Part shown: in pieces, positions 1-11,100 of the stretch
How positions within the stretch are numbered: position 1 is the first letter of the stretch
Layout: each line of letters starts with the position of its first letter
Assembly: GCA_964057225.1 (NCBI GenBank)
Contig: OZ059895.1
Coordinates: 10,106,001 to 10,170,000, forward strand
Length of the DNA stretch: 64,000 nt
Direction of reading: 5' to 3'
DNA from: Auanema rhodensis
Lineage: Eukaryota; Nematoda; Chromadorea; Rhabditida; Rhabditidae
Position numbers and translations under genes: made by a program
Notes under the pieces: generated by a model
Seen by the model: only the letters and a program-made list of their open reading frames with translations
What the model was told of the DNA's origin: nothing
Databases searched by the model: none

Positions 1-739
1 GTAACAAATGTTTTCAATTTTCAAGCATTTTTACTTAGATAGCTCAACCAAAGGAGAGCAAATTATCTTCATTCTTATTTCTATATTACAGTTATAAACC
101 AGTAGTTATTGAACCTTCATCTTAACTTTACTGTTTCTATCTATTTCCTATCGAAACAAACATTGTTTAAACACTATGCAACTTTGAAACCCTTTTTAAT
201 TTATTGTTTTTGGAGCTCATAAGATTTGATATCATCGAGGGATCCTGATGGAACGTGGAAAATTACATAACTAACATCAAATTGGAAAAAAAACTGAAAC
301 GAGGATAAGTATGTTAACCATTGAATATCAGATATTTTCGCTTACGACCATACCACGTTAAAAGTACGCCATACAGCTGATTTTTAATTTTATCTCTTCC
401 GTAACAAATGTTTTCAATTTTCAAGCATTTTAACTTAGATAGCTCAACCAAACGAGAGCAAATTATCTTCAATCTTATTTCTATATTGCAGTTATGAACC
501 AGTAGGTAATGAACCTTCGTCTTGACTTCACTGTTTTTATCTTTTTCCTATCGAAACTAACATTGTTTAAACACTATGCAACTGTGAAACCTTTTTTAAT
601 TTATTGTATTTGGAGCTCATAAGATTTGATATCATCGAGGGATCCTGATGGAACGTGGAAAATTACATAACTAACATAAAATTTGAAAAAAAACTATAAC
701 GAGGATAAGTAGGTAAACCATTGAATATCAGATATTTTC
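1..739 (+). repeat. 400-bp 5S-derived satellite monomers
   Basis: Roughly two head-to-tail copies of an AT-rich monomer of about 400 bp. Landmarks recur at that spacing, for example GATATCATCGAGGGATCC near 230 and 630. Each monomer contains a segment starting at or near GCTTACGACC and ending GTACGCCAT, which equals the first 33 nt of the 5S rRNA gene, followed directly by ACAGCTGATTTT instead of the rest of the gene. No protein gene is seen; short frames here are incidental. It acts as the spacer of the 5S gene at 740. Confidence 0.9.
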
Positions 740-857
740 GCTTACGACCATACCACGTTGAAAGTACGCCATCCCGTCCGATCTGGCAAGTCAAGCAACG
801 TTGGGCCCGGTTAGTACTTGGATCGGAGACGGCTTGGGAATCCCGGGTGCCGTAAGC
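740..857 (+). rRNA. 5S ribosomal RNA gene (complete)
   Basis: 118 nt from GCTTACGACC to CCGTAAGC; the two ends are complementary and form helix I. The 3' half includes GTTAGTACTTGGATCGGAGA, the conserved C-box region of the RNA polymerase III internal promoter, with the A-box/intermediate region around AAGCAACGTTGGGCC. A T4 terminator follows at 858-861. The sequence resembles Caenorhabditis 5S rRNA closely from memory, which supports a nematode host. It should be transcribed by RNA polymerase III into the large-subunit 5S rRNA. Essentially the same sequence recurs at 16265 and, before the insertion, at 1670/12000. Confidence 0.93.
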
Positions 858-861
858 TTTT
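858..861 (+). terminator. RNA polymerase III T-run terminator
   Basis: TTTT immediately after the CGTAAGC end of the 5S gene, followed by CAAA and a second T7 run near 868-874. The same arrangement follows the 5S copies ending at 12000, 13328, 15053, 16382, 21838 and 27124. Confidence 0.75.
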
Positions 862-1669
862 CAAATTTTTTTAACGATCATAACACGTTGAAAGTACGCC
901 ATACAGCTGATTTTCAATTTTATCTCTTCTGTAACAAATTTTTTCAATTTTTAAGCAGTTTTACTTGGATAGCTCAACCGAAGCAGAGCAAAATATCTAC
1001 AATCTTATTTCTATATTACAGTTATAAACCAGTAGTTATTGAACCTTCATCTTAACTTTACTGTTTCTATCTATTTCCTATCGAAACAAACATTGTTTAA
1101 ACACTATGCAACTTTGAAACCCTTTTTAATTTATTGTTTTTGGAGCTCATAAGATTTGATATCATCGAGGGATCCTGATGGAACGTGGAAAATTACATAA
1201 CTAACATCAAATTGGAAAAAAAACTGAAACGAGGATAAGTATGTTAACCATTGAATATCAGATATTTTCGCTTACGACCATACCACGTTAAAAGTACGCC
1301 ATACAGCTGATTTTTAATGTTATCTCTTCCGTAACAAATGTTTTCAATTTTCAAGCATTTTAACTTAGATAGCTCAACCAAACGAGAGCAAATTATCTTC
1401 AATCTTATTTCTATATTGCAGTTATGAACCAGTAGGTAATGAACCTTCGTCTTGACTTCACTGTTTTTATCTTTTTCCTATCGAAACTAACATTGTTTAA
1501 ACACTATGCAACTGTGAAACCTTTTTTAATTTATTGTATTTGGAGCTCATAAGATTTGATATCATCGAGGGATCCTGATGGAACGTGGAAAATTACATAA
1601 CTAACATAAAATTTGAAAAAAAACTATAACGAGGATAAGTAGGTAAACCATTGAATATCAGATATTTTC
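862..1669 (+). repeat. 5S spacer: diverged 5S head plus two 400-bp monomers
   Basis: Starts with a T-rich stretch and a second, imperfect copy of the 5S head (ACGATCATAACACGTTGAAA, about 877-900, ending GTACGCCAT). Two satellite monomers follow. Together with the 5S gene this makes a 930-bp unit, nearly a tandem copy of the preceding one. No gene seen. Confidence 0.88.
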
Positions 1670-1737
1670 GCTTACGACCATACCACGTTGAAAGTACGCC
1701 ATCCCGTCCGATCTGGCAAGTCAAGCAACGTTGGGCC
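1670..1737 (+). pseudogene. 5S rRNA gene, 5' part, split by BEL insertion
   Basis: First 68 nt of a 5S gene, identical in form to the copy at 740, ending at GGGCC (1733-1737). The remaining nt 69-118 lie at 11951-12000. GGGCC is repeated at 11946-11950 as the target-site duplication. The break falls inside the internal control region, so transcription should be abolished even though no 5S base has been lost. Confidence 0.93.
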
Positions 1738-2067
1738 TGTCGTTTGACAACTGGACTATTACCTCCAAGTATCAGTCCAAGTATGGAGTCGGTTCGTATG
1801 AGTGCGGTATTATGCGTTAAGACAAGTTAAATGAAGAAAGGTTTATTCAACAAAATGCAACAATAGTAAATTGAACAAGTGGATTGATTTAAGAATTTCC
1901 AAGAAATTCCTAAAATCAAAACAAAATTGGTGAGACATAAAAATTTTAACCATTTGGTTCTCCCTTTTATAGGGAGGCACCAGATGGTTAAAGGGGGTGG
2001 AGTTAATACAAAAAATACAACAAAACGTTAACACAATAAAGTTCGTATTTTCACGTTGACCGTGACA
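1738..2067 (-). repeat. BEL 3' LTR
   Basis: 330 bp, the same as 11616-11945 with a constant offset of 9,878. In element sense it starts TGTCACGG and ends GTTTGACGACA-like with the usual TG...CA termini. AATAAA-type signals are not obvious in element sense. The short internal frame at 1843-2034 is an LTR shadow and is not considered a gene. The adjoining purine stretch in element sense (GCCGGGAA, 2068-2075) is the only candidate polypurine tract. Confidence 0.95.
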
Positions 2068-2076
2068 TTCCCGGCA

Positions 2077-2538
2077 TTATGTATGTCTTTTACGTTTGAC
2101 GTCACCACAGACCACCCCATGGTGAGTATCGGCCTTGCACTTATAGCAGGACACTTCGCACATTGCTGAATGTTTTGGGTTCAAACATTTTATGCATAGT
2201 CCCAATTCGTGTAAGCGTATGGTACGCTCTGGGGACGAGGGGTAAATCGGACAAGCAGCTGTACGATGGCCATCAGCTGTAGGCTTGTTGCAGAATATGC
2301 AGGAGGCTTTAGGAGCCGTCTGAACAGCTAAATTATCGAGCTTTAGATTCAGTGTGTTGTTGATGTTATCCAGGCGCGCGGAAATGTGGTTGACAGCGCT
2401 GGCGAGGTTATCATAAAACCTTTTCTCTAGAACCATTAGCTGCCTTAGGTTGGCAGTGGTGTTGGGTAGATGAGAATAATTTTTGAGATCTTCCTCAAAG
2501 GAAGTGTTCTCACTTAAATTGGACGTTATTTCATCCAT
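2077..2538 (-). CDS. Accessory nucleocapsid-like zinc-knuckle protein
   Basis: About 153 aa from the ATG at 2538; the frame is open slightly further upstream. The N-terminal half is acidic and helical. The C-terminal half holds three zinc-knuckle-like clusters: C-x2-C-x7-H-x4-C (CIFCNKPTADGHRTAAC), C-x2-C-x4-H-x3-C, and C-x2-C-x4-H with a last Cys, then a basic tail (KRKRHT). The number and order of knuckles match those of the element's own Gag, so this looks like a second, diverged nucleocapsid module placed between env and the 3' LTR. It probably binds RNA. A CAG acceptor-like site with a T-rich tract lies just upstream (2544-2546), so it may be made from a spliced mRNA. No named family beyond the BEL Gag zinc region is claimed. 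Confidence 0.75.
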   Translation of the reverse strand: MDEITSNLSENTSFEEDLKNYSHLPNTTANLRQLMVLEKRFYDNLASAVNHISARLDNINNTLNLKLDNLAVQTAPKASCIFCNKPTADGHRTAACPIYPSSPERTIRLHELGLCIKCLNPKHSAMCEVSCYKCKADTHHGVVCGDVKRKRHT

Positions 2539-2543
2539 TAGCA

Positions 2544-2580
2544 CTGAATTGAGAAAAACAATGGTTTCCCTCTTTATATA
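2544..2580 (-). promoter_or_regulatory. TATA-like box and splice acceptor before accessory ORF
   Basis: On the - strand TATATAAA (2580-2573) is followed by a T-rich run and TTCAG (to 2544), six nucleotides before the ATG at 2538. It could be a splice acceptor for a subgenomic mRNA, or a TATA plus TCAGT-like initiator with the right approximate spacing. The sequence does not decide between them. Confidence 0.4.
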
Positions 2581-2659
2581 TTTGTTCGCATCTGTGGGTT
2601 GACCTATGATAAACGTCCCTTAGTTTATTGTAGAATAGTATGTGTTTACGGATACAATG

Positions 2660-2667
2660 TATAAAAA
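2660..2667 (+). promoter_or_regulatory. Possible TATA box for the antisense mini-gene
   Basis: TATAAAAA on the + strand about 320 bp before the first mini-gene exon. The interval 2581-2984 otherwise holds only AT-rich DNA with long T runs and no convincing frame. Weak evidence: such octamers are common in AT-rich DNA. Confidence 0.2.
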
Positions 2668-2984
2668 GCCTGTACAAAGGATTACTTTTTATGTATATTA
2701 TTCGGATAAATAAACTTGATGTTATCAAAGATTGAAGATCTTGATAAAAAGATTTGTTTGTTTATAACTGTTGCATTTGTTTCTATATGTAGTGATTTTC
2801 TTTTGTTTATATTATTTTATGACCTATTTTTGCTTTGTTTATATTTTTTACTATTGTACTACGTGTGATTAGTAATTTAATTTTTATTGTATTCGTGAAG
2901 TTTTTGTACTTCCCTCTTGACTTTATTTTTATTTTTTATTTTTTATTTTTTTTTTTTTTATTTTTATAGTTGTAATTGTTGCAG

Positions 2985-3412
2985 ATGTCACAATTACAGT
3001 ATCAGGTTGAAGAGGAGATTGGAGAAGACGAGCTCGGTCCATATGAACTATGCGAACGATGCAAGGCGCAAGATACTCATCGCATACGGGAGGGCCCGGT
3101 AAGCTTATTATTTTTTTTTTTAATTTAATTTAATTTATTTATTTATTTGTTTATTTTATTTTATCTCAGTATTGTTGCAGATGACAGACGATGAGCTTTA
3201 TCCGGAGGATGGAGTCGAGCCAACTCGGGAGCAGCTCATCTACATGTTCTCGAGGATGCCGTTGCCTCCCAACTGCAGATTCTGCAGGGCAAAGAACCCC
3301 CGCCACCACGAACGTGAGGAGGTAAGCTTATATATTTTAACTGTGAATGTAAGTATTGTTGTAGATGTCAGACGATGATGGTGAGGGGTATCCAGATATT
3401 TCACGTATATAG
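2985..3412 (+). CDS. Three-exon antisense mini-gene inside the BEL element
   Basis: Exons 2985-3098, 3181-3321 and 3365-3412, separated by introns of 82 and 43 bp. Both donors read GTAAGCTTAT; acceptors are TTGCAG or TTGTAG after T-rich tracts. All junctions are phase 0, every exon begins with ATG, and the joined frame is about 100 aa ending in TAG. Exons 1 and 2 each carry a CxxC...H motif followed by an Arg/Glu-rich end (CERCKAQDTH; CRFCRAKNPRHH), and exons 2 and 3 start with similar acidic stretches (MTDDELYPED; MSDDDGEGYPD), suggesting exon duplication. An AATAAA lies 66 nt after the stop. It runs opposite to gag-pol-env. The acceptor before exon 1 implies an upstream exon or SL trans-splicing. 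Function unknown; a small zinc-binding protein is an inference. Confidence 0.6.
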
Positions 3413-3477
3413 TGTTTTTGTTTTGTTTTTGTTTTTTTTTTTTTTTTTTTGTTTTTAAACTGTTCTTATAGCTAATT

Positions 3478-3483
3478 AATAAA
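3478..3483 (+). promoter_or_regulatory. Polyadenylation signal of the mini-gene
   Basis: AATAAA on the + strand, downstream of the exon 3 stop, followed within a few bases by a T run of more than 25 (from 3486). Another T run lies at 3430-3450. The region 3413-3534 contains nothing else recognised. Confidence 0.5.
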
Positions 3484-3534
3484 GTTTTTTTTTTTTTTTT
3501 TTTTTTTTTTTATTACTACAGTAAGATTAGTGTT

Positions 3535-5127
3535 TTAATTTTTATTTGTGCTAGACTCAGCTCTGTGTCTAGGATTCCTGAGCATTTTTCTCAGTAATGA
3601 TGTAATGATCATTACAATTTTTATCATCTGAACGATTAATTTTTGTATGATTATGATGATTACAATTATTGCTTGTACTCCTATTATATAAGATAATACT
3701 GGTATAAAAACAGTTATCAGGAGGAAGCATAATGATAATGCCCAATTTGTTTTAATTACATCCAAAATGTTTCTCCAGGTGTTAGCATTTGTCACAATGT
3801 TGATGATTGTTTTTTCAACATCTGGGATTTTACTATCCCATTGTAATGTTCCTTGTATGATCACGCGGTGTTTTTCATTAGCACATGTTACGAAGCATTC
3901 TTCATAGATTTCAGAATGTTCTGAGTAATATTCCACAGCAGTAAGTGGCATGTGTGGGGCGCATTCAATCATGTATATGTTCTCACTACATTGCATTGTG
4001 ATCCAAGAATCCTTTTGTGATATACACATAAACTCGGCAACAGCCGTTCTTCTACAGCTGTGACACCCGGAAAGTTTTTTAAATTCCGGTCGACAAGGAA
4101 AGTCGTACAGGAAGGTACGAGACGACACATTCCCTTGTAGTTGAAGAACAACAGTTGATTCATCAGTTTGAGGAATAAGTGTTAATTTGTTTTCTTTCAT
4201 GGTAATTAGGGTGTTCTTGGTGTTCATTGGTAATAAGTTTGCCTGATTGAAAATATTATCAGATGGACAGGTACATGTTAGCTCTTCCCTTTTTGATATT
4301 TTACAGTTACATAACTTCAGTATTTTACAAGAGTTAAATTCATTTGTAGTTTGATCTTTGGTTTTGCATGCTACTTCACTCATAGTATGAGGTTCCATGT
4401 AATAACTGTTTATGGTTGATAATGCATATTTGGTGTTTAAATATCGGGTTGGTGGTACAATATGGGAGATTGAGCTTATATTAAAGTTTGGAAAATTAAC
4501 AGTGTCGTATGGTTTTAAAAGAATATTAATATTGGCTTTGTGTTTAAATAGATCATACTTTACCTCTAATGGTATATTCATTTCCCAAGAATCACATTCT
4601 ACTATTTCATAAACTATTTCATTGATTGGTTTAAATTCAGTTTGATAGAATGAGCAACCGTCTTCTAGAGACCAACATCCGCAGAAAAGAGAGCCACATC
4701 GCCTAGCACAACCAACTTGTGTTGGTCCTTCTTCTTTATCAAATTCTTGTAATTGTCCAATAGGATTTATAGCTTCACAAGTGTGATTACAAGATCCTGT
4801 TCCATAACAGGAATATCGAGTTTTGTATTGAATTGTGCTTTCTCGAGTATAATATAGCGTACTTTTCTGGCAAATGTATTCTGTTGGTTTTTTCGTTATT
4901 TCTATTTTACCGATAGATTTATTTTGGTAAATGAATTCTAAGCAAGCGTCTCTTATGCCTTTATTGAAATTGATTTCATTATCGTATTCTTGATAACAAT
5001 TTGTCCGATTAATGCAAATTATATTTATTGAATGCTTAATATGTGAGTTTGAACAAGATTCCACTGTTATTAATAATACCATGAGTGCTATCGATAATTG
5101 TAATGAAGTGAATGATGATGTTCTCAT
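3535..5127 (-). other. Env region of the BEL polyprotein
   Basis: 530 residues from an internal ATG at 5127, used here as the most likely start of mature Env or of a spliced env message. A hydrophobic signal-like stretch follows the start (LQLSIALMVLLITV). Then comes a Cys-rich ectodomain with CYGTGSCNHTC and a CGC-containing cluster ending in GCSFYQ, which resembles the Phlebovirus_G2 (class II fusion glycoprotein) family known from nematode BEL elements. Two long hydrophobic segments near the C-terminus (polyprotein about 2540-2564 and 2565-2590) anchor it, before a short basic tail. Several N-glycosylation sequons are present. The frame is unbroken. The assignment to the phlebovirus-like family is by Cys pattern only. 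Confidence 0.7.
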
Positions 5128-8100
5128 GTAATTTGGAATTTTAATAGTTTCTGGAATATCATTTTTCCATTTTGGAGTTACATTGTCAATTTTCGTGGCT
5201 ACTGTGTTTTCCTTTTGTACGGCTACATCGTCTGAACTTGTTAATATTTTTGAATTAGGTTTTCCACTTCTAACTTCGGTTTGTATCGTTTGCCAATTAT
5301 CATTTAAAAATTTATACCAATATTGGTCATTTTTATGAGCTTTCAATACTCTTTTACAAATTGCTAATATAGTAAATAATAGTATAATTGGTATGAAAAA
5401 TGTTATCAAAGTCGTTAATGGATTACATTGTGGGAAATATAATGCTTCCGCTGTAAGCAATTCAGAGGATTGGCATGTAGCCTCAATCGTTGGAATTATT
5501 CCAAGAAGAGCTACTTTTGGAACATTTGTTTTTATTTTATTTTTCTTAAAATAACTTCTTACCGCTGCTTGACTACCCTGTGTTTTTGTTCTGAACCATC
5601 TATTTAGATTTGAAGGTTTGGATTCATTTTCGGTTTGAAGAGTTATCTCATTTGTTTGATCTTCCTCTTGTTCTAAGTTCGTATTATTAGCATCATTTTC
5701 GTCTCCTGCGTCGTTGATGATATTCATGTTGGGTGTATAGATTTCGAGTGGTATTACATTGTTACTTTGTTCACTTTCTTGAGTATTTTCAATAATTTCA
5801 ATATTTTCCACCCGATTTCCTTTTTGTGTTACCGTCCCGGTGATTAAAAATGGATTCACTTGGTATTTTTTATTGTATCTCATTGAGTGAGGTTCTGACG
5901 CAAACGGTGCTGCTTCTGCGTTTCTCACTTCTAGTGGATATATGTGATTTAATGAACGAGTTGTTATTAGACCAGTGCCAGTTATTAGTTTTGCAGATCT
6001 AACTTCCCCATCTGCACTTTTTATTAGTTCTATTATGCGTCCTAATTTCCATTTACCTCTACTTGAATCCTCATTTTGTATTATAATAACTTCGCCTTCT
6101 TGTGGTTTCTTAGCGTTCGTTGCAGGTTGTTTTCTGTTGTGTTTGTAAATATCTCTAAGATACAGTAAATACTCTGAATAGAATTTTTTCCAGAATAATT
6201 GAGTTACATCGTTAGATAACTCTATTGCTTCAATGGCTTGCTCTATAGTTTGTATTGTCCTGCTATTGATAGTTTTATCATAAATTCGGGTATTCGATAC
6301 GTTTGAAGAAAGTGTAAACCTGATGGAACGGTTTAAAAAATCACAAGGTCTGATAGGCAAAATGTTCAGGTTGGATGGGTTCGGATGTGTAAGCGGGCGA
6401 GTATTCAAAATTGTTTCGATTTTTACAATTACTGTATGTATATCATCAATTGACATTAATCTATTTCCAATTGTTTTGTATAGTGCTAACTTTGTTAGTC
6501 CTACTAGTCTTTCCCATGTTCCACCTTTCCATGGAGCCTGTGGTGTGTTGAAGTACCATTTAATATTCTTTTCGGCAAGATAATTGGTTAATGTTTTTTC
6601 ATTTTTAGATTCATGGTTTTCTGTGTAAAATTCTATTACTTTAGCACTTAATAAGAAATTTCCTCCATTATCGCTTCGTATTATTTCTGGAATACCTCTT
6701 CTTCCAATGAACCTTTCGAAAGCGTTTAAGAATGCCTTTGTTGATTGGTCAAAAACTATTTCTAAGTGTATAGCTCTTATAGCTAAACAAGTAAAGAGAC
6801 ATATAAATATCTTTTTACCATCCTTTATGGTTATTGGACCTAATAAGTCACAACCTGTACTCATGAATGGTTTTGTTAGAATTACTCTATCCTTAGGCAA
6901 TGCTGGCATTAAGGACGTTCCAAACGGCAAAGCGTTGTATCTATTGCAGATTGTGCATGTTTTGAGAACTGATCTGACTATGCTTGATGGTTTATTTAAA
7001 AAGTATTTTTGACGCAAGAGTGTTAGAACAAAATCTCTTCCTTGGTGCATGCATTCTCTGTGTAAATGCATAATTATGTGTTCTGTGTACGGAGAATCCC
7101 TTGGAAGATATATGGGATTTTGAGTTTCAAACGGTAATTCCGAGTTGTTCAATCTACTACGAACTCTGATTATTTCTTCATCGAGAAAAAATACAAAACC
7201 TTCATGTTTTTTCGTGAGGAGATCTATTGTTACATGCTGTTGTGCTTTACTTATTAGTAGTTTGGTTATAATCTCAATATCATTAGCTGTAGTTTGCCAG
7301 TTTTCATCTAATTGCATTACTTTATTTAACCTTGTTATAGCTGTGGGATGTACTTTTATGATCCAATGTCTCAAGAATTTACTTACTTTAACTATAGTTT
7401 TCAGTAAGGTATAGTTGTTGCTACGTAATTTGAATATATCTTCAACTGGTATTTGTGTTATTTGTTGTTGTTCAACGGTATCGATCAAGGTTGTTATATT
7501 CCAAATAGGCTCATATTCAATTTCTTCAATGTGTGACTTTGTTTGGGTTAACCATTGTGGTCCTTTAATCCACATAGAATCACTTAGTTCTTGGAGACAA
7601 GCTCCTCGAGAACCAATATCGGCTGGGTTATAATCACCATTCACATGAAAAAGTTTGATTTTAATGTTATTTTCCTTCAATTTATCTATATACTTCCTTA
7701 CATTGTCGACGCGACAGCCTACATATGGTGGTAAAGTTTTCTGATGGTTAGCTATCCAATGTAAGGCTACCTTACTGTCACTGGCTACGTGTACAGTTTT
7801 AAGGTGATTGGTTGTAGATGTGATATTATCAGCTAACATAATACCTAATAGTATGGCAATGAGTTCTAGTCTTGGGATAGTTAGATTTCCCTTTTTTGCA
7901 ATTTTCGACTTTCCGCTTACAAGTTGGCTTATTTTACCATTGGTTTCAATGTATGTGCAGGCAGCAATGGCTAGTTTACTAGCATCAGTAAATACCCATA
8001 ATATAGAGTCATTCAGGTTTAACTTTCTTTCAAGTCTCAATTCCTTTTCATTTAATAATTCATTTATGACTAAATTCCATTTATGTGTTATTTCTTGGGG

Positions 8101-11100
8101 TAATTCAACATCCCAACCCTTGAATTGATCACTTGATTCTCTTAATAATAATTTTAATGGTAAAATCAATGGGCTTGCCATGCCTAATGGATCAAATATT
8201 GAATGTATTTGACTTAACATGTTCCTGTGCGTATTGATTTCAAATTTCTTTAATTTGAGTATAAGAACGAATAAATCTAATTTTGTATCATAATTTAAAC
8301 CCAAAATTTTGGTAGTATTATGTGGGTATTTGTCTTCATTGTTCATATCTTCAGTAACTTTTGGATTGTTGCTCATAAATTCTCTTAAATTCATAGAAAT
8401 GCCTTGTAAGATTTTCTTGGCTTTTTCGCATTTTATCTTAGCTTCTTCAACACTGTTTGCATATAAAATTATATTGTCAACATATAAAGAATCGAGCAAG
8501 TGACTAGCGTAAGGGTCGGTATGATTATTGAGGTACCAAGCTAAGCTCATGCTTAATATACCCGGGGACGCTGTTATACCAAATGGTAGCCGTTTGAATT
8601 GGTATGTCATGACGTTATATTTATTTACCGATTCATTTTCGTTTCTGATCCAGAAAAATTTACAATATTTTCTGTGCTCTTCTTTAATACTTATTTGTAA
8701 AAATGCTGACTCAATGTCGCAGGTTATTATTATTGGACTTTTTCTACATTTTATTAATATATCATGAATTTTGTGAATAAATGTTTGGCCTGAATGCATA
8801 ACTTGGTTCAACGATGGACTATTTTTTTGTTTTGCTGAAGCATCAAACACGATTCTTAAAGGTCGAGCTTTTTCTTTTCTCCACACTCCATGATGTGGTA
8901 AGAAAAATCCATCTTCGGCTGATTCATCAACAATTGGCTCGATAATTCCCTTTTGAATGTATTCATTTATTAATTTTTTATACCATTCTAGTTGTTCTTT
9001 ATTAGAGTGTAGATTTTTCCATAATGTCATGAATCTATGAAAAGCTGGCCATTTATTATTTTTCAATTTATTCAAATAATTTTTAAATGGAAACGGAGCT
9101 TCAATTCTCCCGGCTTTAATGGATAGTTCTTTACTATATTCTTTAAGATAATTCTCTGCTTCTGCATTGTTATCTACTATGGTGCTTATTCCAATAGTAT
9201 CGATAAGGAAAAGTTCTTTCAGTTTTGTTTCTGGAGGTGGTTCATGACTTTGTTCCTCTTCAATGCTACACAGAGTTACAATTTTTTCAAGTTTAGTTTC
9301 TCCATTTATAAGAGTTCCAAATACAGATCCTTTACATAAAAGATCAGAGGGAAGTCTGAATTCTTCATTGTCTTTTACAAACAATTTTAATCTATCTTGT
9401 CCAATTAAAACATCCGGTTCAAAAACTTCCCCATTTGTATCGGTTTTGGCTAATATAATATTGTTTTCTTTAATGAAACTCAAATCCTTTCTTGAAAGAT
9501 AAGGACTATATATGTGGGAACTGATTTTTGGTTTAGTGAGCATTTCAGTTACAATTAAATTTTTCTCTTTAGTATAGAATATTGTGTTAACTATACTTGA
9601 AACATGAGAATGTTTCATTCCTCCAATACCATGAAATGTTTTTTTATGTTTGGATTTAACTGGTAGTTTCATCCTTTTTGCTAGATCTTCTCTGATAAAA
9701 GATCGTTGAGAACAATCATCAAAGATAATGTTAACTTTCTCATAACTATCGCTATTGTAATTGAACAAATTTGCTTTTGCTGTTCGTAAAATTATTTGGC
9801 CTTTTTCTACGTCATGATTACCAACAATTGTGGTTAAACTTGTGGGTTCTTCATGTGCTTTCTTTGGAATAATTGTTTGATTATTTCTGGTCTTTTCTTC
9901 ATCATTATCCCTTTGTAAAGAAATGTTGGTGATGACTCCATTTCTATTCTGATTTCTTTTATTTTGGTAACAAACTGAAATGTTGTGATCATCATGACAG
10001 CTGTTGCATTTAAACTTTGGCCATGTGCAGTTTTTGCTTTGATGATTGTCTGCAAAGCATACATAACATAGCCTTTTTTCTCTTAAAATTTTCCTTTTTT
10101 CCGTTGTTTCAACAGGACACATATGGCTATTGTGTGAATTGTTCGCGCAAAAAACGCAATTCCTTCTTTGTTTCAAATCTTTAACTTCATTCAATCGAAA
10201 TTGTTTTTTAGTTTGATCACCATCTGGATTTTTTCTTTTTTCATTGTTACTGAGATACAGTGTTTCAGTGTTTTCAGTCATCTGTAGTAGTTTTACTTGC
10301 GCCGAAATATGTTCAATGATTTTCTCGTGGGACCATTCAAAATTTTGTTTGATGTGAATATCTTTGATTATTTCAAATGGGAATTTATTGAGTACGGTAG
10401 CAACATAAAGCTCTTTGGTTAATGATCCTCCCGCCGCTTGAATCTGTCGCAGCAGAGCTTTTATCTCTCTTAGCGTTTGAGCACAACTATCGGCTCGTCT
10501 TGAAGCTTTTGGCACCTTATTCAACTTGTTGATCAGCGTTGCTGTATCAACAGCGTATGAGGAATATTCTTCCTTCAAACAATTTTTCATAAACTCATAG
10601 TTTTCTTCGGTACCGGGAATTCCCCTAAGAAGATATTCGGCTTCACCTGATAAGGACTCACATAGGAAGTTCACTTTTTCACTTATAGAGAAAGATTCAT
10701 TGTTATCAATCATTCTCATGAATCTATCCCAGAATAAAGGGAATTTTTCCGGAGTACCGTCAAAGGTTGGAGTTTTTAATACGGGTCTTTGCAGTATTTG
10801 GTTAATCAGTCTTACTTCATTAACATGCTGATCATGCACTACCTGATCGGGTAAACTGTTTTGTTTTTCTTGTACCTCGTTTGTACAATTTTCATATTCT
10901 TTTTCTTCTGTATATTCAACTCTTTCCCGAAGTTGTTGTAATTCAAGTTGTATTTCCATATCTTTGATTTTTTCTTTATTTTTATCAATGAGGTTTTTTA
11001 AGAATATCAACTTGTCATTTAATTCCAGAATTATTAACGTGGCATTGCCACGGATGTCTCCTTTTTCACCTTCTTCGATTTTTGTAAATTTTTTGTTTAA

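Noticed and set aside
801..1055. Repeated 84-codon frame starting MGPVSTWIGDG at five places
   Set aside because: It is a translation of the 3' half of the 5S rRNA gene and its spacer; it recurs only because the rDNA unit recurs.
862..1669. Spliced-leader RNA gene in the 5S spacer, as in Caenorhabditis
   Set aside because: Looked for an SL1-like sequence with a following donor in the spacers and satellite and saw none.
1843..2034. 63-codon frame in both BEL LTRs
   Set aside because: Duplicate because the LTRs are identical; no motif, and it lies in regulatory sequence.
6323..9502. Several + strand frames of 60-106 codons across the BEL element
   Set aside because: Shadows of the gag-pol-env frame on the opposite strand, with no splice or start signals of their own.
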